Positions 57,501 through 64,000 of a stretch of 64,000 bases of DNA are shown here, in pieces. A program made the position numbers and the translations under genes. The notes beneath the pieces are model-generated. The model worked only from the letters and a program-made list of their open reading frames with translations. It was not told the origin of the DNA and ran no database searches. Every line of letters starts with the position of its first letter. Positions within the stretch are counted from its first letter, which is position 1. Origin of the DNA: Monarcha castaneiventris obscurior (lineage: Eukaryota > Chordata > Aves > Passeriformes > Monarchidae); NCBI GenBank assembly GCA_026261815.1, contig JAMPIT010000856.1, positions 8,788,001 through 8,852,000 of the forward strand. The letters are read 5' to 3'.

Positions 57501-59517
57501 CTCATGGCAGCAGCACTGAGGGAAAAGGGGAAGCATGAGGAGGCAGGGGCAGAAGTATTCCTTCACAGGAATTCCTGAATCCAGTGTGACATCCCAGACC
57601 CCCAGTATCACTGAGCTGTTATTAGCAGGACCTGGGCCTTTGTTCCTGGCTAACCAAATGCAAGGAGCTTGCATTTAGCTGGTCAAGGGGGCTGTATTCC
57701 CTCAGTGGCCTCGGGGTCATGTCCTTATTTATTAACACTTTTGTTCCCAGCCAGCTCTGCTTTAGGCACCAGAACAACATGTCAGTCACACCAGCAGAGC
57801 TGCTGCTCTGCCCCAAGTGTTGTCAGTTTAAAGGTCTGTGGCTAAGCTCATCTGGGGGTCAAAGTTTTTGGGGGCAAATGCCTTATGGATTGTGGAACTT
57901 TGGGCTCTGAGATGTTGCTGAGACTTTCAGCCTCTTTTCAAAGAGTCCTGGAGACTGTATCATGTAATCAGAAGAGCTTGTTTTGAAATGCAGTCGCTCT
58001 GCAATTGGTAAACACTTTTTCTCAACTGTTGTGAGGCTTGTGGATGTCTCTTCTTAAAGGAAATAAAAAATTAAACTCTCCTTAAGTTACCAGCCCCAGC
58101 ATGTGTAGCAAAAAACTGGAAGTGCTCAGTAAACGAAAAGACAGGCTTTAATTTGGTTAGAGCTAATTTAAGAACAGCTCTAGGGAGGAGCCAAAAGCTT
58201 TGCAACACATTCTTCACACACGTCTCGTTCCAGCACAGTTGTCCAGTGGTAGAATTCAGCACATCCGACGTTTCTAATGTAGTCATTCTCGGAATGGTCT
58301 GCAGAGAGGAGGCTGATCACGTGGCATGGCTGTCTTTTAATGTGATTTAGCAGCTGGAAACAAGATGAGCTAAAAATACACTGTTTTCTTAATATTGCTT
58401 TTCCATGTTGGGAATTGCTTTTGTTGCCACAGAGTTGTTGCATGATCACAACTGGGAGGAGAGGTGTCCAAGAAACAATTCTCTGGTGTTACACAGAGAG
58501 TAGATGAAATTGGAATGATTTCCCTTTTTTTTTTTTTTCCTCAGGAAATGAGACATAAAAGATTGCAGCTGATTGTCCATTACCTGTGTTAATGGGGACA
58601 GGAGAGGTGTCCCGTGTGTGCAGGTGTCTGGGTGGATGTACATAACACTCCAGTGGCTCTCTGCTGAGCTCACCCAGTTCTGGGCTGGAGCCACTGTGCT
58701 CTGCCGAGCCTGGGCAAGCCCCTCCAGACCTGGAGATGACTCTGCATCCCACCCTGGCTCAGGGAGGAGATGCTGAAGGACAAGAAACCATCTTAGAGTG
58801 TTTGTGGTGCTGTGCCATGCAGTCTGCAGCCTGCTCAGGGGAGCTGGATGCATCAGCAGTCCTTTAACCTCTGCGCTTTTCAAGAGGGGCAGTTTGAAAG
58901 GCTGCCAGGACACTGCAGCAAACTGCCCTGACTTCCCCTCCACTCAACACCATCGCAGAGCTGCTGTGCTGTTAGTGTGGGGCACAGTCTGCTGAGGTCA
59001 AGGACGTGAGCACGGTGTGCTGCAGCCCACAGCTTCATAAACAAGGGGGACTCCACAGAGTGTGCCACGAGGGTTGCCAGTGCAGTCTGACTGACTGCAG
59101 TAGCTTGTACGGCCTCACTTCTCCTTCTTCTAAGAAGATGACAAACATCAGCCTCACTACTAGCCAGTGATTGGTTTATTTTATTATTATGTTTATTTTT
59201 AAGGACATCATGGAGGGAGTCCTAAAATGCTGTGAACTGTCAGTAGGAAGTGCAGAATTGGGGGTGAGCTCTGTCCCCCCATGGACAGAGCTGACAGGCA
59301 GAGGGGCACACAGCTGCTGCCAGAAGCTACTGTAGGCAACTGTGTGTGTATGTGTGTGTCTGTGTATGTGGAGTTTTTAACTGTTTTATTACTTTATCAC
59401 GGGTTGTTGCTGTGGTTTCTCTCTTTATGGACCTTTCTGTTCTCAACACAGAGGAGAGGTAAAGGTGGGAACTCAGACATGGAGCCCATAGACAAGTGGC
59501 TAATTACACAAGGAATG
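18523..59517 (+). CDS. TOM1L2: TOM1L2, VHS-GAT endosomal adaptor (13 exons in window; 3' end missing)
   Basis: TOM1L2 is a Tom1-family adaptor of early endosomes. It binds ubiquitinated cargo, Tollip and clathrin and helps sort cargo towards lysosomes. Thirteen coding exons were assembled with consistent phase, giving 1344 bases or 448 residues. Residues about 20-155 form the VHS domain ([37 protein letters not shown]). Residues about 215-305 form the GAT domain ([37 protein letters not shown]). [11 protein letters not shown] near residue 330 looks like a clathrin-binding segment. Residues 382-410 ([25 protein letters not shown]) follow. The conserved C-terminal segment of the family, with the VMDDIEVWL motif, was not found before base 64000, so the gene runs off the window. 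It diverges from DRC3 across a shared promoter. Intron 1 is about 19 kb and contains a possible antisense gene. Confidence 0.96.
18575..23253 (+). other. TOM1L2: TOM1L2 intron 1, 5' part
   Basis: It begins with about 500 bases of G-rich repeated ctgggg/gtgggg sequence (18640-19060), followed by AT-richer sequence. It contains one CR1 (entered separately). I see no exon on either strand. Confidence 0.6.
19680..20092 (+). mobile_element. CR1 LINE 3' fragment (longest of the window)
   Basis: Sense-orientation CR1 of about 410 bases: gattgttcagcctggaaaag, tgaagggaacctacaggaaa, ctggagtgacaggacaagag, ending aaaccgctctgtgattctgt. Confidence 0.92.
23254..23259 (-). terminator. Poly(A) signal AATAAA downstream of the antisense ORF chain
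   Basis: Minus-strand AATAAA, about 470 bases after the putative stop at 23732-23730. Alone this is weak evidence; it gains weight from the exon chain upstream. Confidence 0.4.
23730..23904 (-). CDS. Nested antisense gene, terminal exon E
   Basis: Acceptor gcatgacaag/cacaat after a pyrimidine tract. It encodes [20 protein letters not shown] and [20 protein letters not shown], then ends VTATLY and TGA. Its phase fits the two-base carry-over from exon D (TG/C). Confidence 0.5.
23730..27443 (-). CDS. Unidentified antisense multi-exon gene (or relic) nested in TOM1L2 intron 1, 3' part
   Basis: I do not recognise this protein. Six exon-like ORFs on the minus strand join with matching phases into about 350 to 353 codons ending in TGA at 23732-23730. 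Exons: 27265-27432 (or up to 27443), 26363-26527, 26115-26290, 25600-25663, 25007-25310 and 23730-23904. Four junctions are GT-AG. One is a 72-base GC-AG intron whose stronger alternative acceptor would give a stop. Visible sequence: a helical stretch ([19 protein letters not shown]), a tryptophan- and acid-rich block ([19 protein letters not shown]) and a charged tail ending ARKVTATLY. No signal peptide or membrane segment is seen in this part. The 5' end is open; two further phase-compatible exons lie at 27605-27717 and 28467-28610. It may be a working nested gene, a lineage-specific gene or a decaying copy. The chance that so many phases agree randomly is low but not negligible. Confidence 0.55.
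25007..25310 (-). CDS. Nested antisense gene, exon D
   Basis: Acceptor ttagaggcag/tgctgc, donor TTCTTG/GTAGGA. One hundred full codons without a stop in a low-GC region: [36 protein letters not shown] and [19 protein letters not shown]. This is the strongest coding signal of the chain. Confidence 0.55.
25600..25663 (-). CDS. Nested antisense gene, exon C2
   Basis: Acceptor tttaacccag/aaggtt, donor CTACAAG/GTAACC. A small exon encoding [20 protein letters not shown] and Q. It enters at phase 0 after exon C and leaves at phase 1 into exon D. Confidence 0.5.
26115..26290 (-). CDS. Nested antisense gene, exon C
   Basis: Using acceptor tcagtaag it encodes [20 protein letters not shown] and [20 protein letters not shown], ending NMLK; a second acceptor, aaatatacag, would start it at 26243. 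Donor CTCAAG/GTAGCT, phase 0. Confidence 0.5.
26363..26527 (-). CDS. Nested antisense gene, exon B
   Basis: Acceptor ctgatcag/agagct. It encodes [20 protein letters not shown] and on to HFSQNLTS (54 codons), predicted largely helical. There is no GT donor in a suitable phase; the best fit is a GC donor, TTCAG/GCAGGA. If not spliced, the frame runs to a TAA at 26294-26292. Confidence 0.45.
27265..27432 (-). CDS. Nested antisense gene, exon A
   Basis: Acceptor gccttcag/aggtgc, or alternatively aatgaaag/ggagcc, which would start at 27443. Donor AACCTG/GTAGGA. It encodes [20 protein letters not shown] and [20 protein letters not shown], a polar, proline- and glutamine-rich stretch. Exits at phase 1. 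Confidence 0.5.
27605..27717 (-). CDS. Possible further upstream exon of the nested antisense gene
   Basis: Acceptor acacatgcag/tcttct, donor GGCCAAG/GTCAGC. It encodes [20 protein letters not shown] and [17 protein letters not shown]. It starts at phase 0 and its two-base end fits exon A only with the alternative acceptor at 27443. Confidence 0.3.
28467..28610 (-). CDS. Possible upstream exon of the nested antisense gene (weak)
   Basis: A good acceptor (cactgctctacag/gatgac) and donor (CACGAG/GTGACA) flank exactly 48 codons, [20 protein letters not shown] onwards, phase 0/0, fitting the exon at 27605-27717. The opposite strand is open too, so coding status is doubtful. Confidence 0.25.
28611..37510 (+). 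other. TOM1L2: TOM1L2 intron 1, 3' part
   Basis: About 9 kb of AT-rich intronic sequence without CR1 copies that I could see. A plus-strand ORF of 205 codons (34035-34652) and one of 120 codons (36288-36650) lie here but have no family likeness and are also open in other frames. The 5' exons of the nested antisense gene, if any, should be in or beyond this stretch. Confidence 0.5.
37511..37595 (+). CDS. TOM1L2: TOM1L2 coding exon 2
   Basis: Acceptor tactttacag/aaaagg, donor GAAGG/GTATGT. It encodes [20 protein letters not shown] and on to NETEE, the start of the VHS domain. Enters at phase 1, exits at phase 2. Confidence 0.95.
37788..38063 (+). mobile_element. CR1 LINE 3' fragment (old)
   Basis: Diverged sense CR1 in TOM1L2 intron 2: gacaagaggaaatggcctca, ttaggaaaaaattcttcact, ccattcctggaagcattcaa, ending caaatgattctgtgatgc. 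Confidence 0.85.
38526..38604 (+). CDS. TOM1L2: TOM1L2 coding exon 3
   Basis: Acceptor ccttcag/gcccaa, donor [30 protein letters not shown] is VHS helix sequence shared with TOM1. Exits at phase 0. Confidence 0.95.
40193..40342 (+). CDS. TOM1L2: TOM1L2 coding exon 4
   Basis: Acceptor gtgtgtag/gtgctg, donor ATTCAG/GTACAC. Fifty codons of VHS core ([39 protein letters not shown]). Confidence 0.96.
44523..44657 (+). CDS. TOM1L2: TOM1L2 coding exon 5
   Basis: Acceptor gttttccag/gcttgg, donor CAGAGG/GTAAGC. Forty-five codons closing the VHS domain ([37 protein letters not shown]). Confidence 0.96.
45590..45748 (+). CDS. TOM1L2: TOM1L2 coding exon 6 (VHS-GAT linker)
   Basis: Acceptor atgtggcag/agtgtt, donor GAACAG/GTATTG. 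Fifty-three codons rich in S, P, Q and A ([29 protein letters not shown]), the flexible linker of the family. Confidence 0.95.
46429..46545 (+). CDS. TOM1L2: TOM1L2 coding exon 7 (GAT domain)
   Basis: Acceptor caatttag/attgcc, donor CTCCAG/GTAAGT. Thirty-nine codons: [20 protein letters not shown] and [15 protein letters not shown]. Confidence 0.96.
49198..49331 (+). CDS. TOM1L2: TOM1L2 coding exon 8 (GAT domain)
   Basis: Acceptor cctcctag/gaactg, donor GAAAG/GTGGGG. It encodes [20 protein letters not shown] and [14 protein letters not shown], the ubiquitin- and Tollip-binding helices of GAT. Exits at phase 2. Confidence 0.96.
51078..51215 (-). mobile_element. CR1 LINE 3' fragment
   Basis: Antisense CR1 end in TOM1L2 intron 8: tagaatcacagaatgattgt, gtggggacaccttccactag, then ttcagcctgaccttgaagac. 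The upstream body may extend further to the right. Confidence 0.88.
51919..51967 (+). CDS. TOM1L2: TOM1L2 coding exon 9
   Basis: Acceptor cccaaacag/atttga, donor AATGGA/GTAAGT. A small exon: [16 protein letters not shown]. Confidence 0.95.
53046..53169 (+). CDS. TOM1L2: TOM1L2 coding exon 10
   Basis: Acceptor tcctgacag/gtactg, donor [32 protein letters not shown], with a clathrin-box-like LIDLG, then [12 protein letters not shown]. Exits at phase 1. Confidence 0.95.
53968..54085 (+). CDS. TOM1L2: TOM1L2 coding exon 11
   Basis: Acceptor ggttgcag/acttgg, donor [32 protein letters not shown] and [17 protein letters not shown]. Exits at phase 2. Confidence 0.95.
55862..56245 (+). mobile_element. 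CR1 LINE 3' fragment just upstream of TOM1L2 exon 12
   Basis: Sense CR1: tgaggaaaggctgggagaat, ggattgttcagcctggaaaa, ctgaagggagcctacaaaga, ending tgtgattccatgattgct. It ends about 50 bases before the exon 12 acceptor. Confidence 0.92.
56297..56372 (+). CDS. TOM1L2: TOM1L2 coding exon 12
   Basis: Acceptor tctttcag/tgtgac, donor [32 protein letters not shown] followed by QNTGG. Exits at phase 0. Confidence 0.94.
56460..56500 (+). other. TOM1L2: Possible 41-nt alternative (poison) exon of TOM1L2
   Basis: A good acceptor (ctgtattccag) and a strong donor (GAGA/GTAAGT) flank 41 bases, 87 bases after exon 12. Joined at phase 0 it would add [12 protein letters not shown] and then TGA. The length is not a multiple of three and it carries a stop, so inclusion would shorten the protein or trigger decay. 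Use of this exon is inferred only. Confidence 0.35.
59341..59370. repeat. (TG)n-like simple repeat
   Basis: Interrupted TG run (tgtgtgtatgtgtgtgtctg…) in TOM1L2 intron 12, about 80 bases before exon 13. Confidence 0.8.
59452..59517 (+). CDS. TOM1L2: TOM1L2 coding exon 13 (probably alternatively used)
   Basis: Acceptor ctcaacacag/aggaga, donor GGAATG/GTGAGG. Twenty-two codons, phase 0/0: [20 protein letters not shown] then GM. From memory, some mammalian isoforms carry a cassette ending DNWLITQGM just before the final exons. The phase-neutral length allows skipping. Confidence 0.85.
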
Positions 59518-62500
59518 GTGAGGACTTCACCAGTGAAGCGATTCCTACTGCCCACCCCAGTCCCTGACCTAGAATAACCATCCTCTGTTCACCTCTCGTC
59601 CTGCCCTGTTGAACCGCTTGAAATCGGACAGTACAAGGAGTTTATTTCCCACCTACATCATTACCTGGGGCAAAGGGAAAGATTTGCACCAATTTCTGGT
59701 TTATGCAGCACAAAGACCTCTAAACAACTGAATGATTTGTAGGATCCCACATCACCTTCAGAAGAGGCCTGGGGATCCAATCGGTTCCTTCTACTGTCTT
59801 GATTTATTTATGCAGTATCCACTTTTCGAGGGATAAACACAAGTCTCATGGATCTTATTCATAAAGAGGACACTTGCTATCTGTCTTTAAAGAAGCCTTT
59901 TCTGGTAGTGCTTAGCTTCATGGTCTGGAATAAACATAGGGAAGTTGTAGGATCATATGTAGTTGAATCGAATAATGTAGGGATAGTTCTTTATGCAAGG
60001 AAGGGAATGGGAGAACTGCTACCCAGACTGGTATCTTCAACCCCACTGGCATTAAGAATCAGACTCAAAAAGGTACAACAGTGTTTCTGACTTTAAGGAT
60101 TTAATTCCTATGTCTGGTGATGCCAGTGCCTTGATAAAATCAGGCTTCTGAAGATCACTGAACCTGTGCACATTCTGACCTTGTTTGAAGTTGTCCTTCA
60201 TCAATGTGCTTGCAGAGAGAAGTTCAAAGCCTGCTTTAGGTGCAGAAGCCAGAGGAAGGAAAAAAATAGCCTCAGCTATGCCTTAAAGCCAAGTTCTAAG
60301 ACCATTTTTTTTGGACGATGTAATCCATCACTTTAAGTGTTTGAGATTAGTACCAATAATGTGACCTAACTGTAGAAAATCCTCCCCAGACAGTCCTGGC
60401 TGCAGCCGAGTTCAGAGAGGTGCAGGGAGAATTCCCTTTGCTCTGGGGTGTGCTGGCAGTGCAGCGTGTGGGGCTGGGCACCAGGAAGCCCATGGAGCAG
60501 GAATATCTCACTCCAGGGAGAGCCCTGAATGTCCCAGACTAAGCTGCACCATGTTTAGAAAGAGAAACATCCCAGAAAGTTTAAAGTTTAGAAAATCCAG
60601 AGCGTGCAGTATCTACTCTGTGAAACACTTGCATTTATTCTTCTGGTTTTAGGGCTAATCCAGATTATTTCTCAGGGCCAGTTTGGAAATTTGGCAGAAG
60701 TTCTCATGGCTGGTGCACACACAGTGGTGGGATAGGTGTTGTATCTGCCTGCCCATGCAAGCACCCAAAAGCAGTTCCATGCCTGCTCACACACGTGGGT
60801 AAGTCCACTGTGGGTACCTGTCCCTTGGAGCTAGAGTGTCATTTTGGTGCTGTCAAACACCCACAGCTCACAAGGTGAGAGTGAAAAGCTGTAAAATGAG
60901 CAGCAGTATCAGTTTTGCCTCTGGTACTGCTGTCTGTGGCTCACAGAGGCTCTCGCTGTTCGGTGGCTCTGTTGCAGCCAGGGATGTGCTGTGCCACTGT
61001 TAGATGTTCATCCATAATGAATAATCCAGTGATTGAGTTAGTTCCTGTTCTTTGCCTTTCCACTGTTTACAAGAGCGGGGAAGCATGAAATCGGCACCCC
61101 TGCTGTTCACACCACTCACACCACTGCTTTATTAAAAAAGCAAACAGCATATTCCTTCATTGGCTTGTGGTTATTCAGTCTGGAAAAAGGATACTGCAGC
61201 ATTCATGGAGGCATATGGATGTGGGGAGGGAAGGGGGCCAGTCACTGCTCTTACAAGCCTGTCACCTTGTTTGTATGCTAAATACGAGAGAGAAATACCT
61301 AAAATAAAACTGAACTAATCATTAACTCCGTTTCTCTCTTAACTGGCTGTAGTTCTTAACAGTATTTATTAATATGACCTGTAGCATTTACAATGCCAGT
61401 GGATAACTAGGATCCCAGGTATGAACTTGATGTGCCCACTCTGTGGGGTACTTTTTGTTCTTTGAGGAGGAGGAGGAAGGAGGGGTGAGCTGACACTGCT
61501 GTTCCCTGTGCCTGTACAACACTGAGACCACTCAAAGGGAATTCTCCACCTGCCAGAGCAGTTCTCACATCCCTCATGACCTGACCTTGTTCTGTCCAAA
61601 CTGTGATACATTTCAGCATTGGGTTGTGTCCTTCCCATTCCATTTCTGTGCATCCCAGTTCACCACACAACTTTGCAGTCTCTGGCTCTCCTCTCCCAGC
61701 AAATTTGGCAGTATTGTGCTTGTTTCAAGTTAAACCGTGGCTCAGTTCTGCCGTCGAGGTGATGCCAGAACCATGGAGCCACATCAGCTACACTTTTATC
61801 CATCCCAGCTCTACCTACAAAACTAAAGTAGACAAAATTATATTGGCAGAAAATGTTTCTAGTATTTATATGACTGAGGGATGGGAGGTGAACTGTTCCA
61901 GTGACAGATCTGTCTGCAGTGTGAGGTCAGGGTGTTGCCGTGCAGGTCTCACACAGGGCTCCGTATCAGCAGCAATTAGGCACAGACTTTACCACAAAGC
62001 CACGTTTTAGTGCAGGTAATCTCAGTTCCCTCCTCATGAGATTGGACAGCTACTGAGATTTGCATTAATATATTTGTTTCTTAGAATAATCTGTCAACCC
62101 ACTCACATGCCAAATGGGTTATTTGTTATGAAAGTGAGAAGGAGGTGCTGCTTAAGCCACCACATCAGAACATTAATTGGGACCGTGGCAGGGGAAGGAT
62201 GAAACTGAACCAGAATTCATAGAAAGTGATATGAAAACCACTCAGCATTCTGCCTTGACCACCAGCAGCATGCCTGGTTAGAGAGGAGAGCCTTTTTTGT
62301 AGGGAAGATAGGTGAGTAAAGATTAAAGGAAACCTCTATTAGTAACCAAGTGGGATCCCGCTATGTGTGCCTTCAAGAGAGAGATAGGATCTGAGATGTG
62401 GAAATGACTTGGGTAACATGAGACTGGTTGAATAACATCATCTTGGAGACTGAAGTGCTTGAATTGTGGATAAGCCCAAAAATAGACACGTGAAGATCTC

Positions 62501-64000
62501 ATTTCTTCCGTGTGGTGTAATCCCTCTCCCTGTTGAAGGCAAGCAGGGGTTTTCCCTCAGCCGAAGACCACGGGGCTGTCCTTACCTTCCCAGCTGCAGT
62601 GTTTTTCAGAGCACTGTGCAAGGACAGCCCAATCCCCTGTGTCAGTGAGGGCTGGCAGTGTCTGGACACGCCTGTCAGATCCAGATGGGCTGGTTGGGGA
62701 ACCTGCTGCACCCGAGCTCTTGCCTGGCCTGGCTGTGCAATGCATAAACACAGTTAGGAGTAATCAAAGAGTTAATTTAATCCTTACACATAAAGTCAGG
62801 CGTGTTCTAATATTGAGGCCAAGCAGCTATTTCAAGATCACAACAGCTTTAAATAGATGGTAAGGCTGTAGTAGTAAGCTGGAGTAGCCTGCTAGTGTGC
62901 TCCTAGTGCTGCTGTAGGAATGACAGACTCTACTACTGCTAACCAACTACGGGGAGTGAGTAGCAACTAACCAAGGACTGGTGTCAGCTTTGTTAAACAT
63001 CTAGAAAGAAGTGGAATTAACTAAGCTATTACAAGGCAGTAGTCTAGCAACAATTAGCATAAACCTTGTTAAACACTTTAAGAACATTAATGAGCTCACC
63101 TAGAGACCTGAATTGTCATTTCATACCTGCTTCTTTTCCAGTGGGATCATTTTTAATAGAAATAAAATGTGATAATAATAACCTTAAACTGTCTTTTTAA
63201 GGGTAGAATATTGGATTTTATGACTTCTGAGGAAATATATTGGCAATACTCTTTGGCTTTTGATTGCTAGTGAGAACATCAACACAATCTAACTTAGATA
63301 AGTAGGAACTTGAATTCCAGGTTCCTGTGGGTTTTGTGGGATTGAACATTCACTTTTGTTCTCCCAGCCCTCCTTTTCCATTTCCCTTTCAGGACTGTTG
63401 AGATGATCCCATTTGTAGGATTTTCCAAAGACTAAATAAAAAAAGAAATTTAAACCATCAGCCCAACTTTTAATTAAAGCCAGTTACTTAAAGTACCCAA
63501 AAATATTTTGTGACTTAATTTCCATTTACTTTGAGTATAGACTTTAAAAAAAACTCACAATATCTTTATACAAACAGCTCTTGCAGCCAGCACTGACTAT
63601 CTGGGGAGCTTTCTTGCCAAGAAAGAGCTTCACTAGACCATGGAAGTTTGCATAATCAAAGTATTAACAAGACAGTGTCCCATTCCAGAGTTTTTTCCAT
63701 GTAGTCTGTGGCTGCCATTGCTGCTTGTTCCCAGAAACTGTTGTCTTTTTTTAATGTGTAAACCAGTTAATTTATTTTTACATTGCCTCTGTTGTGATTT
63801 AAGGATTAGTTATAACAAAATTCCCCTGCACATTTTTCAGTTTAGGGCTTCTGAAAGGGGAAGACTTGCCAAGTACCCAACTGCCTGGCAAAACTGGAGC
63901 TTCTCTGTGTGGTCAGTTTAAAATGAAACATAAATGGTACAATGTTATCATTAAAATAATATAAAACTTCCAGCTGCTCTCTGAGAGTTTCCTCCCTCTT
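59518..64000 (+). other. TOM1L2: TOM1L2 intron 13 (incomplete)
   Basis: Sequence after exon 13 to the window edge. A (TG)n-like tract lies just before exon 13 (59341-59370). In these 4.5 kb I found neither the expected final exons nor a poly(A) context for TOM1L2, and no other gene. Confidence 0.6.

Noticed and set aside
1..64000. CRISPR arrays, tRNA or rRNA genes, bacterial-type operons
   Set aside because: No regularly spaced repeats or cloverleaf sequences were noticed; the window is plainly a vertebrate nuclear locus.

Overview
The window comes from a vertebrate nuclear genome, almost certainly a bird. Genes are split into short exons with GT-AG introns. The interspersed repeats I can recognise are all CR1 LINE 3' ends, one of them with the typical 8-bp terminal repeats. 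The gene order ATPAF2 / DRC3 (LRRC48) / TOM1L2 is the order known from human 17p11.2. I cannot name the species.

Layout: (1) 1-~955 (+): the last coding exon and 3' UTR of ATPAF2, a mitochondrial F1-ATPase assembly factor; the rest of the gene lies left of the window. (2) ~1835-17047 (-): the complete coding region of DRC3, a leucine-rich-repeat and coiled-coil subunit of the ciliary nexin-dynein regulatory complex. I resolved 12 coding exons with consistent phase throughout (522 codons plus stop). It is tail-to-tail with ATPAF2. (3) ~17.8-18.8 kb: a GC-rich divergent promoter between DRC3 and TOM1L2, with eight CCAAT boxes, a CACGTG E-box and a G-rich 7-bp tandem repeat. (4) 18523-59517 and beyond (+): TOM1L2, a VHS-GAT endosomal adaptor. 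Thirteen coding exons are resolved (448 codons); the C-terminal exons lie right of the window. Its first intron is about 19 kb.

Two things stand out. First, DRC3 contains two introns that fit the minor (U12) spliceosome AT-AC class, with /ATATCCTT donors, CCTTRAC branch sites and AC acceptors; using them gives an unbroken 522-residue protein. Second, intron 1 of TOM1L2 contains on the opposite strand a chain of at least six exon-like ORFs (23730-27443, perhaps to 28610) with matching phases, ending in a stop codon with a downstream AATAAA. This looks like a nested antisense gene or a recent relic of one. I do not recognise the protein, and its 5' end is unresolved.

Most of the remaining sequence is intronic. 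Apart from CR1 fragments, simple repeats and one possible poison exon in TOM1L2, I saw no RNA genes or other mobile elements.
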